Source: Coriobacteriaceae bacterium
Lineage (GTDB): Bacteria > Actinomycetota > Coriobacteriia > Coriobacteriales > Coriobacteriaceae
DNA length: 64,000 nt
Assembly: GCA_902835305.1 (NCBI GenBank)
Contig: CADFMD010000011.1
Location: 1 to 64,000, forward strand
Direction: 5' to 3'
The notes beneath the pieces are model-generated. The model ran no database searches. It worked only from the letters and a program-made list of their open reading frames with translations, and had not been told where the DNA came from. This document shows, in pieces, positions 43,176 through 51,296 of this stretch. Numbering within the stretch: position 1 is the first letter of the stretch; every line of letters starts with the position of its first letter. A program made the translations under genes and the position numbers.

Positions 43176-44429
43176 ATGGTTGTTAGAGAGAGCCCTACAG
43201 TCGAATACAAGGAAAGCGTTACGCCGACGTTTCTTAAAACGGTGAGCGCCTATGCAAACTACGGGACGGGCAAGATTGAGTTTGGCGTTGATGACGAGGG
43301 CGTGGCTGTCGGCCTTGCAGATCCGGTCGCAGAGTGTCTCCGCATTGAGAACATGATTAATGACAGCTTGGATCCCGCTCCCCGTTACACGCTCGAGTCC
43401 GATGAGAAACACGGGACCGTAATCCTTACGGTTTATGAGGGACAGGACAAACCCTATCGAAGCAAGGGAAAGGCCTACAGACGAAACGATTCGGCAACGG
43501 TGGAGGTCGACCGGTTTGAGTATGGCAGGCTGACGCTCGAAGGCAGCAACGTGACGTTCGACGCGCTCACGTCGGCTCGCCAGGACTTGGGCTTTCATAC
43601 GCTCGAGCATAAGTGTGTTGAACACCTCGGCATTTCCGAGCTAACGCCGGATATCATGCGTACGCTCCGCTTGCTCGGCAAGGATGGCTATACCAATGCC
43701 GCGGCGATTTTAGCGGATAAGAATGATTTTCCAGGCATCGACTGCGTCCGTTTTGGCGATACCGAGGATGTGATCTTGGATCGCGAGGCGGCGACAAATG
43801 TATCCGCAATTGAGCAGGCGGACAGGGCGGTGGCTATGTTTGCACGCTACTACCGTTATGAGCGTATCGAAGGGATGGAGCGCGTCCAAACCGATCGAAT
43901 TCCTCTTGAGGCATTCCGCGAAGCTGTTGCAAACGCTTTGGTGCATCGGACGTGGGACGTTCGAGCGAACGTTCAAATTGCCCTGTACGATGATCGTGTC
44001 GTTGTGACCTCCCCTGGATCGCTGCCCGCCGGGTTGACGACGGAACAATACCTGTATGGGCAGATATCCGTGCTCAGAAACCCCATCGTTGCAGAGGCCT
44101 TCTTAAAGCTGGATTACATCGAGAAATTTGGTACGGGAATCGCGCGCATTAGACGTGCCTATCGCGATTCGATCAATCAACCAATTTTTGATGTTCGCGG
44201 CGGCATGGTGGCCGTCACATTGCCCGTTACCGATGCCTTTGAAGGGTCCGAGGAAGAGGTCCAGGTTCTCAAGGCCTTGTCGGGCGGGCGAATTATGTCG
44301 CGAAGCGAGATTGAAAAACAGACGGGGCTGAGCCGCATGCGGACGTTGGCGGCACTCGAATCTCTGCTTGAACGGAATGCAATCGTAAGGCAGGGAACCG
44401 GGCGGGCCACGAAATACGAGCGCTCATAG
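43176..44429 (+). CDS. AlbA_2 / Schlafen-like DNA-binding protein with HATPase domain and winged helix
   Basis: Three parts are visible. Residues about 1-120 are an AlbA_2-type domain (SPTVEYKESVTPTFLKTVSA, FGVDDEGVAVGL, GKAYRRNDSATVEV). The middle carries a GHKL-like ATPase remnant (FREAVANALVHRTWDV, EKFGTGIARI). The C-terminal 60 residues are a winged helix (RSEIEKQTGLSRMRTLAALE). ATG 43176 follows GAGGGGG. An upstream in-frame ATG at 43149 lacks a site. Proteins of this group act as transcriptional regulators, and three matching repeats lie in its promoter. Confidence 0.85.
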   Translation: MVVRESPTVEYKESVTPTFLKTVSAYANYGTGKIEFGVDDEGVAVGLADPVAECLRIENMINDSLDPAPRYTLESDEKHGTVILTVYEGQDKPYRSKGKAYRRNDSATVEVDRFEYGRLTLEGSNVTFDALTSARQDLGFHTLEHKCVEHLGISELTPDIMRTLRLLGKDGYTNAAAILADKNDFPGIDCVRFGDTEDVILDREAATNVSAIEQADRAVAMFARYYRYERIEGMERVQTDRIPLEAFREAVANALVHRTWDVRANVQIALYDDRVVVTSPGSLPAGLTTEQYLYGQISVLRNPIVAEAFLKLDYIEKFGTGIARIRRAYRDSINQPIFDVRGGMVAVTLPVTDAFEGSEEEVQVLKALSGGRIMSRSEIEKQTGLSRMRTLAALESLLERNAIVRQGTGRATKYERS

Positions 44430-44451
44430 TCCAAAAGAGCCATGGTACAAG

Positions 44452-44485
44452 ACGGGCCCCAAGCCAGCGTTGGCTTGGGGTCCGT
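44452..44485 (+). terminator. hairpin after the AlbA_2 regulator
   Basis: ACGGGCCCCAAGCCA / TGGCTTGGGGTCCGT with a short GCGT loop. The following T content is low (TATATCC), so it may be a weak terminator. Confidence 0.65.
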
Positions 44486-44676
44486 TATATCCCGGATGGT
44501 AACGGGCCGATTATTGTCAAGTTAAAGCAAAGTACAGCGACGTACAGCAAAGTATAGTGAGATATAGCAAGCCGTATAGCGCGCCTTGATTTTCAACCCT
44601 TGATTATCAACCGTCCGTATTTCACAGCAACTTATAACAGGCTCGGGGTGCCAATTTGGGGTGCAGTAGTGCTGCG

Positions 44677-44834
44677 CCACGAAAAGGGCCTATCTACTAC
44701 GTTTAAGCCGCAGGGGTCAACCATAGTCGGTTTTTTCGAAAATCGACAAGCTATCTACCTGCGGTTTTGTTTTCACGGTTTTCGGTATGGCCGAGGCTAT
44801 CCGTGTTAACGTAGTAGATGGGCCACTTTTGTGG
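44677..44834. other. structured 158-bp intergenic element with nested inverted repeats
   Basis: Outer arms 44677-44706 and 44806-44834 pair over about 29 bp with a few mismatches. Inside, AAGCCGCAGG pairs with CCTGCGGTTTT and TTTTTCGAAAA is self-complementary. TATCTAC occurs in the outer arm and again internally. No coding sequence fits. It may be a non-coding RNA or a small non-autonomous mobile element. The rest of 44486-44970 shows no gene. Confidence 0.55.
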
Positions 44835-44970
44835 CAAGGGGGGCCGATCTGCGGGCCAGGGTAGCTAAAAGAGCCCCGTCCCAAAAAGACTGATTGGGAG
44901 CTGGGGCGTGTCGATGCGATAGTATTACGTGGTGATATTCGACAAACCGTGGGCTTCATCCGAGGGCTTT

Positions 44971-45663
44971 ATGGAACAGCACCAGCATTATCAGAGCCTG
45001 CAAGATCAGGCATACAACGCACTGCGCTCTAAGATCATCTATGCCGAGCTCAGGCCCGGCACGCGCCTTTCGGCGATTGGTCTGGAAAAGGAGACGGGAA
45101 TCGGGCGCACGCCCATTCGCGAGTCCTTTGTGCGCCTGCGTGAGCAGGAGCTAGTGGAAACGCGTCCCAAAAGCGGCACCTATGTCTCAAAAATCAGCAT
45201 GGAGCGCGCCGAGAACGCCTGTTTCTTGCGTGAGAAACTCGAGAGAAGCGTACTCATTAAATGTTGCTCTGCCGCCACGCCTGAGCAAAAACATCGGCTC
45301 GAGCAGATTCTTGCCGAGTCCGAGTCGCTCGACCATAGCGAAACGCGTCGCTTTTTCGATCTGGACAACCTATTCCACGAGACGTGCTTTGAGATTGCCG
45401 GCCGCCACATGTTGTGGGATTGGATGAAGAGCGTCAATACGCATTTTGAGCGGTACAACTGGTTGCGTATGGTGTCGCAGGATCTGGATTGGGAGCCGAT
45501 TCGTCGTCAGCATCGCCGGATTCTCGAGTCCATTAAGAGGGGCGATACCGACACGGCGAGCTATCTGGCAGAGACACACCTGCATCTGATGCCCGAGGAA
45601 CAGGGACCGGTTATCGCCTTGCATCCCGACTATTTTGAGCTGCCTAAAGACTCGGCCATCTAA
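44971..45663 (+). CDS. GntR-family regulator with FCD domain
   Basis: The N-terminal winged helix is typical (QAYNALRSKIIYAELRPGTR, LEKETGIGRTPIRESFVRL, GTYVSKISMERAEN). The all-helical FCD ligand domain follows (LDNLFHETCFEIAGRHMLWD, RQHRRILESIKRGDTDTASY). ATG 44971 follows CGAGGG and gives 230 aa. FCD regulators often respond to sugar acids. The converging eda and kdgK genes suggest 2-keto-3-deoxygluconate or hexuronate as ligand, which is inference. Confidence 0.92.
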   Translation: MEQHQHYQSLQDQAYNALRSKIIYAELRPGTRLSAIGLEKETGIGRTPIRESFVRLREQELVETRPKSGTYVSKISMERAENACFLREKLERSVLIKCCSAATPEQKHRLEQILAESESLDHSETRRFFDLDNLFHETCFEIAGRHMLWDWMKSVNTHFERYNWLRMVSQDLDWEPIRRQHRRILESIKRGDTDTASYLAETHLHLMPEEQGPVIALHPDYFELPKDSAI

Positions 45664-45772
45664 CTCGTTCCCTACATTAGTTGCGGTTAAATAGGGGCTG
45701 TTTTGCGGCTTTGGCGGCGTAAGCAGTCCGTGTTTCACCGCAAGTGCGGGGGTGCAATCGGGGCATGAAAAG

Positions 45773-45837
45773 GCTGCGGCGCCGCTTGGAGGAAAAAACC
45801 GGAAGCAAGGGTCCATTCCTCCAGACGGCGCCGCAGC
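45773..45837. repeat. inverted repeat (12-bp stem plus 6-bp extension)
   Basis: GCTGCGGCGCCG / CGGCGCCGCAGC, with GGAGGA and TCCTCC pairing further in, then TGTTTTGG. It could terminate the GntR gene. Confidence 0.65.
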
Positions 45838-45900
45838 TGTTTTGGTGGCTCGGCTTTTGTCGAAGTGGCTCAGCTGGGCGCGACTGCCAGCCGAGTAGGC

Positions 45901-46001
45901 AAAGCGGCTCGGGCGCGTGTCGCTTCCGTCACGTTCTATCAGCATACAAGACGGTTTTGGTTCTTGTTCGTGACGGAAACGGCGCGCTTCCGAGCCGCTT
46001 T
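45901..46001. repeat. 33-bp imperfect inverted repeat between gntR and eda
   Basis: Arms 45901-45933 and 45969-46001 share AAAGCGGCTCGG ends and TTCCGTCACG inner parts. The loop is 35 nt. It lies just outside the eda terminator. With the repeat at 45773 it fills a 390-bp gene-free gap. Confidence 0.75.
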
Positions 46002-46002
46002 A

Positions 46003-46039
46003 AAAGAAAGGGGGCGAGGTCTAGGGCACGCCCCCTTTC
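46003..46039 (-). terminator. intrinsic terminator of eda
   Basis: On the minus strand GAAAGGGGGCG / CGCCCCCTTTC with a 10-nt loop is followed by TTTT. It lies 18 nt past the eda stop. Confidence 0.88.
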
Positions 46040-46056
46040 ACGATAGAGAGCTAAAC

Positions 46057-46698
46057 CTAGCCGCGGACCTTCTTGACGACGTCCATGGCCTCGCGGGCAA
46101 TCTGCTCGACCTTGGAGAAGTCGCCATCGGCGAACAGGGCGGGCTTGACCATCCAGGTGCCACCGCAGGCGATGATGGCGGAGGAGCTCAGGTACTCCTC
46201 GACGTTGGCAGTGCTCACGCCGCCGGTGGGCATAAAGCGATGGCCGACAAACGGAGCGGCGAGGGCCTTGATGGTGTTCAGGCCGCCATACTGGGCCGCG
46301 GGGAAGAACTTGGTGACCTTGAGGCCGAGGTTCTCGGCGGCGGTGACCTCGGAGGGGGTCACGGTGCCGGGGAGGACGGGCAGGTCGATGTCGATGCAGT
46401 GCTTCACGACGTCCTCGTTGTAACCCGGGGAGACGATGAACTTGGCGCCGGCGGCGCGGGCCTGCTCAACCTGCTCGACGGTCAGGACGGTGCCGGCGCC
46501 AACGCACATCTCGGGCTCGGCGGCGGCCATAGCGGTGATGCACTCGGCGGCGCAGGCGGTGCGGAAGGTGACCTCGGCGGACTTCATACCAGCTGCCATA
46601 AGGGCGTGAGCGAGCGGAGCGGCGTCCTCGACCTTGTCGAGCACGACGACCGGCACGATGCCCAGGGATTCAAGCGTGGTGTAGAACTGATCGAACAT
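46057..46698 (-). CDS. eda: KDPG / KHG aldolase
   Basis: It splits 2-keto-3-deoxy-6-phosphogluconate to pyruvate and glyceraldehyde 3-phosphate. The catalytic Glu is in SAEVTFRT and the Schiff-base Lys in LKVTKFFPAAQYGG. Phosphate-binding GAGTVLT and MPTGGVS are present. ATG 46698 follows GAAAGGAA and gives 213 aa, the normal length. The open frame to 46806 is unsupported. With kdgK 255 bp upstream on the same strand it completes KDG catabolism. Confidence 0.96.
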   Translation of the reverse strand: MFDQFYTTLESLGIVPVVVLDKVEDAAPLAHALMAAGMKSAEVTFRTACAAECITAMAAAEPEMCVGAGTVLTVEQVEQARAAGAKFIVSPGYNEDVVKHCIDIDLPVLPGTVTPSEVTAAENLGLKVTKFFPAAQYGGLNTIKALAAPFVGHRFMPTGGVSTANVEEYLSSSAIIACGGTWMVKPALFADGDFSKVEQIAREAMDVVKKVRG

Positions 46699-46758
46699 GG
46701 TGTTCCTTTCGATGTGAGGCGCGCACGGGCGCGTGATTGCCAAAGAAGATTGGCCATG

Positions 46759-46820
46759 AGCCGGTTCCGGATTGGTTATCGGAGGCACTGCTTGGGGTTC
46801 AAGCAATTTCGGAACCGGCT
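46759..46820. promoter_or_regulatory. 11-bp inverted repeat in the kdgK-eda gap
   Basis: AGCCGGTTCCG (46759-46769) and CGGAACCGGCT (46810-46820), 40 nt apart, 60-120 nt upstream of eda. No T-run follows, so an operator or looping site is as likely as a terminator. Confidence 0.45.
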
Positions 46821-46953
46821 ACGAGGCCAGTCGTGAAGGAATGCCAGACAAAACCGGAATGGGACTAAGTGGTTCTACCTGGCCGGAGGAATCGGGGAGC
46901 GGGCTGCAGAGGTATGGGTATGGAAAGCTGCAGTCCGCGGAATGGGGAACGAA

Positions 46954-47988
46954 TTAACGGGCGACGCGGGTGCCACCGTCGGCGGCGTTGGCCACAGCGG
47001 CGATCTCGTCGGCGGTCACCAGATTGGAATCGCCCTTGATGGTGAGCTTGAGGATCGAGGCCGCGATGGCGTAGTTGACGGCGTCCTGCGGGTCAAAGTC
47101 GTTGATGAGGGCATGGACGAGGCCGGCGTTGAAAGCGTCGCCGGCGGCAACGCCCTCGAGCACATGCACGTCGTGAGCAGGGGAGAACCAGTGCTCGCCG
47201 CTCTCGGCGTCAAAGAGCATGCCCATCCAGATGGAGCGCTCGACGCAGGAGATGTTGCGGACGACCGAGGCGACCTTCTTGCAACCGTACTCGGCGCAGA
47301 TCTGACGGGCCATCTCGACGTAGGTGTCGCGCTCCTCGATTCCGTGGGCAAGGGAGCCGGAGACGCAGGTCATACCAAGGCCGGCGGGTGCGTCCTCGTC
47401 GTTGGCGATGCAGATGTCGACGAGTGGCAGGAGCTCCTTCATGGTTGCCTGCGACTTCTCGGGCGACCACATCTTGCCGCGATAGTTCACGTCGCACACG
47501 GTGGTGATGCCCTTGGCGCGGCAAGCGGTGAGGGCATCCTTGCAGGCAGCGGCCATCTCGTCGGACACGGCGGGAGTCACGCCAGAGAAGTAGAAGACAT
47601 CGACGCCCTTGAGGATTTCGTCCCAATCAAAGACGTCGCGCTTGGCCATGTTGATGGCGGAATACTTGCGGTCGTAGACGCAGCCGTTGCCGCGCTGCGA
47701 GGCGCCAACCTCAAACACATAGGAGCCAAGACGGTCGCCCTGGCGCACGACGCGCGTGGTGTCGACGCCGTAAGCCTTCAGCGAGCGAAGGGCGCACTCG
47801 CCCAGGCGGTTGGCCGGAACAACGGAGACGTAAGCGGCCTTGTCGCCCTGATAGGCCAGGGAAAGCGCGGTGTTGGCCTCGGCGCCGCCGTAGCGAACGT
47901 CAAACTCGGTGGCCTGTTCAATGCGCAAGTGATCTTTGGGCGAGAGCCTCATCATGATCTCGCCGAAGGTAAGAACCGTTTTACCCAT
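46954..47988 (-). CDS. kdgK: 2-keto-3-deoxygluconate kinase, PfkB family
   Basis: It phosphorylates KDG to KDPG, the substrate of the aldolase downstream. The PfkB start VLTFGEIMMRLSP and the family region GGAEANTALSLAYQG are clear. The C-terminal signature with catalytic Asp reads LEGVAAGDAFNAGLVHAL. ATG 47988 follows AAGGAG at somewhat long spacing. Length 344 aa fits. It diverges from a LacI gene and has a long palindrome in its leader. Confidence 0.92.
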   Translation of the reverse strand: MGKTVLTFGEIMMRLSPKDHLRIEQATEFDVRYGGAEANTALSLAYQGDKAAYVSVVPANRLGECALRSLKAYGVDTTRVVRQGDRLGSYVFEVGASQRGNGCVYDRKYSAINMAKRDVFDWDEILKGVDVFYFSGVTPAVSDEMAAACKDALTACRAKGITTVCDVNYRGKMWSPEKSQATMKELLPLVDICIANDEDAPAGLGMTCVSGSLAHGIEERDTYVEMARQICAEYGCKKVASVVRNISCVERSIWMGMLFDAESGEHWFSPAHDVHVLEGVAAGDAFNAGLVHALINDFDPQDAVNYAIAASILKLTIKGDSNLVTADEIAAVANAADGGTRVAR

Positions 47989-48031
47989 GGTCGCGCAGCT
48001 CCTTCTTGCTCGTGCGTACACCTTTGATATG

Positions 48032-48089
48032 GCGTTGGCACGGAGGTGCCAAGACGGTAGGGTGCATCTTTGCACCTCCGTGCCAACGC
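48032..48089. promoter_or_regulatory. 18-bp perfect inverted repeat in the kdgK leader
   Basis: GCGTTGGCACGGAGGTGC (48032-48049) and GCACCTCCGTGCCAACGC (48072-48089) around a 22-nt loop, between the divergent promoter and kdgK. Without a T-run on either strand, it may be an RNA structure in the kdgK leader or a protein site. Confidence 0.7.
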
Positions 48090-48105
48090 TCGCCGAAATC
48101 GGTTT

Positions 48106-48139
48106 ACGAAATCGGTTTCGTTTCGAGTTGTAGTATACT
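48106..48139. promoter_or_regulatory. LacI-type operator and divergent -10 for kdgK and the lacI-like gene
   Basis: ACGAAATCGGTTTCGT (48106-48121) has symmetric ACGAAA / TTTCGT arms typical of LacI-family sites. A partial copy CGAAATCGGTTT precedes it. AGTATACT near 48132 is self-complementary and can serve as -10 in both directions. Confidence 0.65.
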
Positions 48140-48222
48140 CACCTACAGCGTTTTGCAACCGAGATTTTTAAAAAATGCCTAAAATGGCTCAGACCGCCGA
48201 CAATTGGGAAACGGGGTGCGCT

Positions 48223-49245
48223 ATGGCGCAGATGAGAATCAAGGACATTGCCGCCGCGGCGGGCGTGAGCCCGGCCACGGTCTCGCGCTATCTCAATAAC
48301 CGCCCCGGGCAGATGACCGAGGAGACCCGCGCCCGCATCGCGGCGGTTATCGAGCGCACCGGTTATCGCCCACGTGCCGCCGCACGCAATCTGCGCAGCT
48401 CGCGCACCAACCTCATCGGCGTGATTCTGGCCGACATCGCCAACCCGTTCTCCAGCGCCATGCTCGAAGGGCTTTCCGCCAGCGCCGCCGCGCGCGGCTG
48501 CTCGCTCATGACGGCCATTAGCGGCAACGACCCCGCCAAGGAGGCAGAGTCGCTCACCAGACTTATCGATGCCGGCGTGGACGGCCTGGTCGTCAACACC
48601 TGTGGCGGCAACGACGAGGCAATCGCCGCGGCCGCGGGACGCCTACCCGTTGTGTTACTCGACCGCGACGTTGCCGATGGTGGCATCGATCTGGTGACCT
48701 CCAACAACCGTGAGCTGGTCGCCGGCCTGGTAGACGCCTTGACCGCTGCCGGCAGCGAGCGCCTGTGCCTACTTACCGAGGCAAGCGACGACAGCCCCGT
48801 GCGTCGCGAGCGCGCCGAGGCCTTTGCCGACGAGCTCTCGCGCCGCGACCTTGCGGGCGAGGTCGTCACCCTGGCCGACGGCGGCGCCACGGGCGTCGGC
48901 CGCCTGGACGAGACTATTCGCGGCAACGCAGGCAAAAAACTCGGCCTTATTGCCGTCAACGGCTTGGTCTTTTTGCGTCTGACCGAGGCGCTGGCGCAGC
49001 TTGGCCCCTCGCTGCCGGCGGGTCTCAAGATCGCGACGTTTGACGATTACCCCTGGAACCATGTGCTCTTTGGCGGTGTGACCACGGCCGCGCAGGACAC
49101 CCTCACCATTGCCGAGCGCGTAGTCGAGCGCCTGTCCGAGCGCATCGACGTCGTTACCACTACGGTGGGCGATGCCGCAAAGCTCGCCCCTAAGCGCATC
49201 GAGGTTCCCGGCCACATCGAACACCGCGCTTCGACCTCGCGCTAG
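48223..49245 (+). CDS. LacI-family transcriptional regulator
   Basis: The helix-turn-helix RIKDIAAAAGVSPATVSRYL and hinge RAAARNLRSSRTNLIGVI are canonical. A periplasmic-binding-like domain follows to the end (LILADIANPFSS region, DGLVVNTCGG, TFDDYPWNHVLFGGVTT). ATG 48223 follows ACGGGG. The frame is open to 48175. It diverges from kdgK with a LacI-type palindrome between them, so it probably controls KDG use and itself. Confidence 0.94.
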   Translation: MAQMRIKDIAAAAGVSPATVSRYLNNRPGQMTEETRARIAAVIERTGYRPRAAARNLRSSRTNLIGVILADIANPFSSAMLEGLSASAAARGCSLMTAISGNDPAKEAESLTRLIDAGVDGLVVNTCGGNDEAIAAAAGRLPVVLLDRDVADGGIDLVTSNNRELVAGLVDALTAAGSERLCLLTEASDDSPVRRERAEAFADELSRRDLAGEVVTLADGGATGVGRLDETIRGNAGKKLGLIAVNGLVFLRLTEALAQLGPSLPAGLKIATFDDYPWNHVLFGGVTTAAQDTLTIAERVVERLSERIDVVTTTVGDAAKLAPKRIEVPGHIEHRASTSR

Positions 49246-49287
49246 TCTGTGTGATAATATATAGACAATGTCATACAGGAGGTATCC

Positions 49288-49782
49288 ATGGCTGCGTCTG
49301 TGCTGAGTGTGCGAGTGGACTCGTCAATTAAAGATTCATTTGCCGAGCTGTGCGAAGAACTTGGCATGACTTCGTCTGTTGCAGTCAATATGTTTATGAG
49401 ACAGATGCTGCGCGAGCGTTCGCTGCCGTTTGTCCCTTCACTCGGTAAAAGCTCTGCGAGCGGAAGCGTCGCGGCGGGCATTTTGGATACCGCTCAGATT
49501 GAGTCCGCTGTCCGTGAGGCGGCCAGCCCGATTCCCGCCATCAAAAGCGTGATTCTTTTTGGCTCGTATGCTCGTGGCGACGCGCGTGCCGATAGTGACA
49601 TTGACTTGCGTCTCGAAATCGATCGCGATCAGGGCTTTGGCCTTTTCGCGTTGTCGGCATTCGGCGAGGCGGTGCGCAAAGAAACTGGGAGGCAGGTTGA
49701 TCTTGTCTCGAGCGACCATCTTGATGCCGATCTTGCCGCGGTAATCGAGCGCGAAGGAGTGATCCTTTATGATCGCGCGTAA
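49288..49782 (+). CDS. fusion of a RelB/DinJ-like antitoxin domain with a minimal nucleotidyltransferase
   Basis: Residues 1-55 look like a RelB/DinJ ribbon-helix-helix antitoxin: SVLSVRVDSSIKDSFAELCE, LGMTSSVAVNMFMRQMLRE and the typical end SLPFVP. After a Ser/Gly/Ala linker, residues about 80-164 are an MNT-type nucleotidyltransferase with GSYARGDARADSDIDL (GSX10DXD catalytic pattern) and a third acidic position in RQVDLV. ATG 49288 follows AGGAGG. No HEPN or RelE/YafQ-type toxin gene is adjacent. GACAATGTC at 49264 is a small palindrome just upstream, perhaps its operator. Whether it is an antitoxin or a standalone enzyme is open. Confidence 0.82.
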   Translation: MAASVLSVRVDSSIKDSFAELCEELGMTSSVAVNMFMRQMLRERSLPFVPSLGKSSASGSVAAGILDTAQIESAVREAASPIPAIKSVILFGSYARGDARADSDIDLRLEIDRDQGFGLFALSAFGEAVRKETGRQVDLVSSDHLDADLAAVIEREGVILYDRA

Positions 49783-49827
49783 GTCAGACGGCCTGTTCGC
49801 GCACGTTTTTTGAGCGCTTGATACGCT

Positions 49828-49869
49828 TTAACCCTGCGGAAACATTTTTCTGCGATAGTATCTGCGATA
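49828..49869 (+). promoter_or_regulatory. candidate GlnR-like box and direct repeats upstream of glnA
   Basis: TTAAC-CCTGCG-GAAAC (49828-49843) fits the actinobacterial GlnR half-box pattern gTnAC-N6-GaAAC at all but one fixed position. TCTGCGATA is repeated 12 bp apart (49849 and 49861). Short matches can occur by chance. Confidence 0.35.
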
Positions 49870-49908
49870 TAGACCAGTCGAAACCCGCCCGAAAGAAAGG
49901 GGAGCGAC

Positions 49909-51246
49909 ATGAACCAGCAGAACATCGATTACGTACTCCGCTCCGTAGAGCAGCGTGACATCCGCTTTGTGCGTCTGTGGTTTGTCGACATTCTCGGCCG
50001 CCTCAAGAACTTCGCCATTAGCCCCGAGGACCTCGAGGTCGCTTTTGAAGAGGGTATCGGCTTTGACGGCTCCGCCATCGAGGGTTTTGCTACGCCCGAG
50101 GAAGCCGACATGCTGGCGTTTCCCGATGCTTCGACCTTCCAGATTTTGCCGTGGCGTCCGAGCCATAACGGCGTTGCCCGCGTGTTCTGCGATGTATGCA
50201 CTCCCGATCGCAAGCCGTTTGCCGGCGACCCGCGCGATGCCCTGCGCCGCATGTTCCGCAAGGCCGAGAAGGCTGGCTATCTGCTCAACGTGGGTGCCGA
50301 GCTGGAGTATTACTACTTCCCCGACGAGCACACTCCCGAGCCGCTCGACAACGTGGGCTACTTCGATCTTTCGGTGAGCGATGCTGCCCGCGACCTGCGT
50401 CGCAACACGGTCCTCACGCTCGAGAAGATGTCCGTGCCCGTGGAGTACACCTTCCACGCCGCCGGTCGCTCGCAGCATGGCATGAGCCTGCGTCACGCCG
50501 AGGCTCTGAGCATGTCCGACGCTATCACCACGGCCAAACTCATCATTAAGCAGCAGGCCTACGAGAGCGGTTGCCACGCCTCCTTTATGCCCAAGCCGTT
50601 GGCGGGCGAGGACGGCAGCGCCATGTTTTTGCATCAGTCGCTGTTCGACCACGACGGCAACAACGTCTTTTGGGGCGAGGACGACGAGAAGTACCACCTC
50701 TCCGAAATCGCCAAGCACTACATGGCCGGCATCTTGGCGCACGCGCGCGAGATCAGCGCCATCACCAATCCCACGGTCAACTCGTACAAGCGCATCACCA
50801 CGGGCGGCGACTCCGTGCCGCAGTACGCCACGTGGGGCCTGCGCAACCGCGCAAGCATGGTTCGCATCCCGGTCTACAAGCCCGGCAAGCAGCTGTCCAC
50901 GCGCATCGAGCTTCGTAGCCCCGATCCCATGGCCAATCCGTATCTGGTCAACGCCGTCACGCTGGCGGCTGGTCTCGACGGCATCGAGCGCAAGCTGGAG
51001 CTCCCGCTCGAGGCCACGGCCGAGACGCTCAAGCTCAACGACCGCCAGATGCTCGAGGCCGGTTATACGCCGCTGCCGCGCTCGCTTAAAGAGGCACTCG
51101 ACGTCTTTGAGGACTCGCAGTTTATGAAGGATGCCCTCGGCGAGCACATCCATAGCTTCTTCCTCAAAAAGAAGCGCGACGAGTGGCATAAGTTTGAGTC
51201 CACGATCACCGAATGGGAGATCAAGCACTACCTGGCGAACTCCTAA
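49909..51246 (+). CDS. glnA: glutamine synthetase, type I
   Basis: It joins ammonium and glutamate with ATP. The N-terminal loop IGFDGSAIEGF carries the conserved Asp. Metal and ATP motifs follow: GAELEYYYF, TFHAAGRSQHGMSLRHAEAL in the catalytic domain, NPTVNSYKR and RIELRSPDPMANPYL. At 445 aa it has the GSI-alpha length (Bacillus type), which lacks adenylylation control. ATG 49909 follows AAAGGGG. An atypical response regulator follows. Confidence 0.97.
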   Translation: MNQQNIDYVLRSVEQRDIRFVRLWFVDILGRLKNFAISPEDLEVAFEEGIGFDGSAIEGFATPEEADMLAFPDASTFQILPWRPSHNGVARVFCDVCTPDRKPFAGDPRDALRRMFRKAEKAGYLLNVGAELEYYYFPDEHTPEPLDNVGYFDLSVSDAARDLRRNTVLTLEKMSVPVEYTFHAAGRSQHGMSLRHAEALSMSDAITTAKLIIKQQAYESGCHASFMPKPLAGEDGSAMFLHQSLFDHDGNNVFWGEDDEKYHLSEIAKHYMAGILAHAREISAITNPTVNSYKRITTGGDSVPQYATWGLRNRASMVRIPVYKPGKQLSTRIELRSPDPMANPYLVNAVTLAAGLDGIERKLELPLEATAETLKLNDRQMLEAGYTPLPRSLKEALDVFEDSQFMKDALGEHIHSFFLKKKRDEWHKFESTITEWEIKHYLANS

Positions 51247-51296
51247 TCGCGCTGGCTTGTCCCAGTACGATTGAGCTCATTTCTTTGGAGGCCGAT

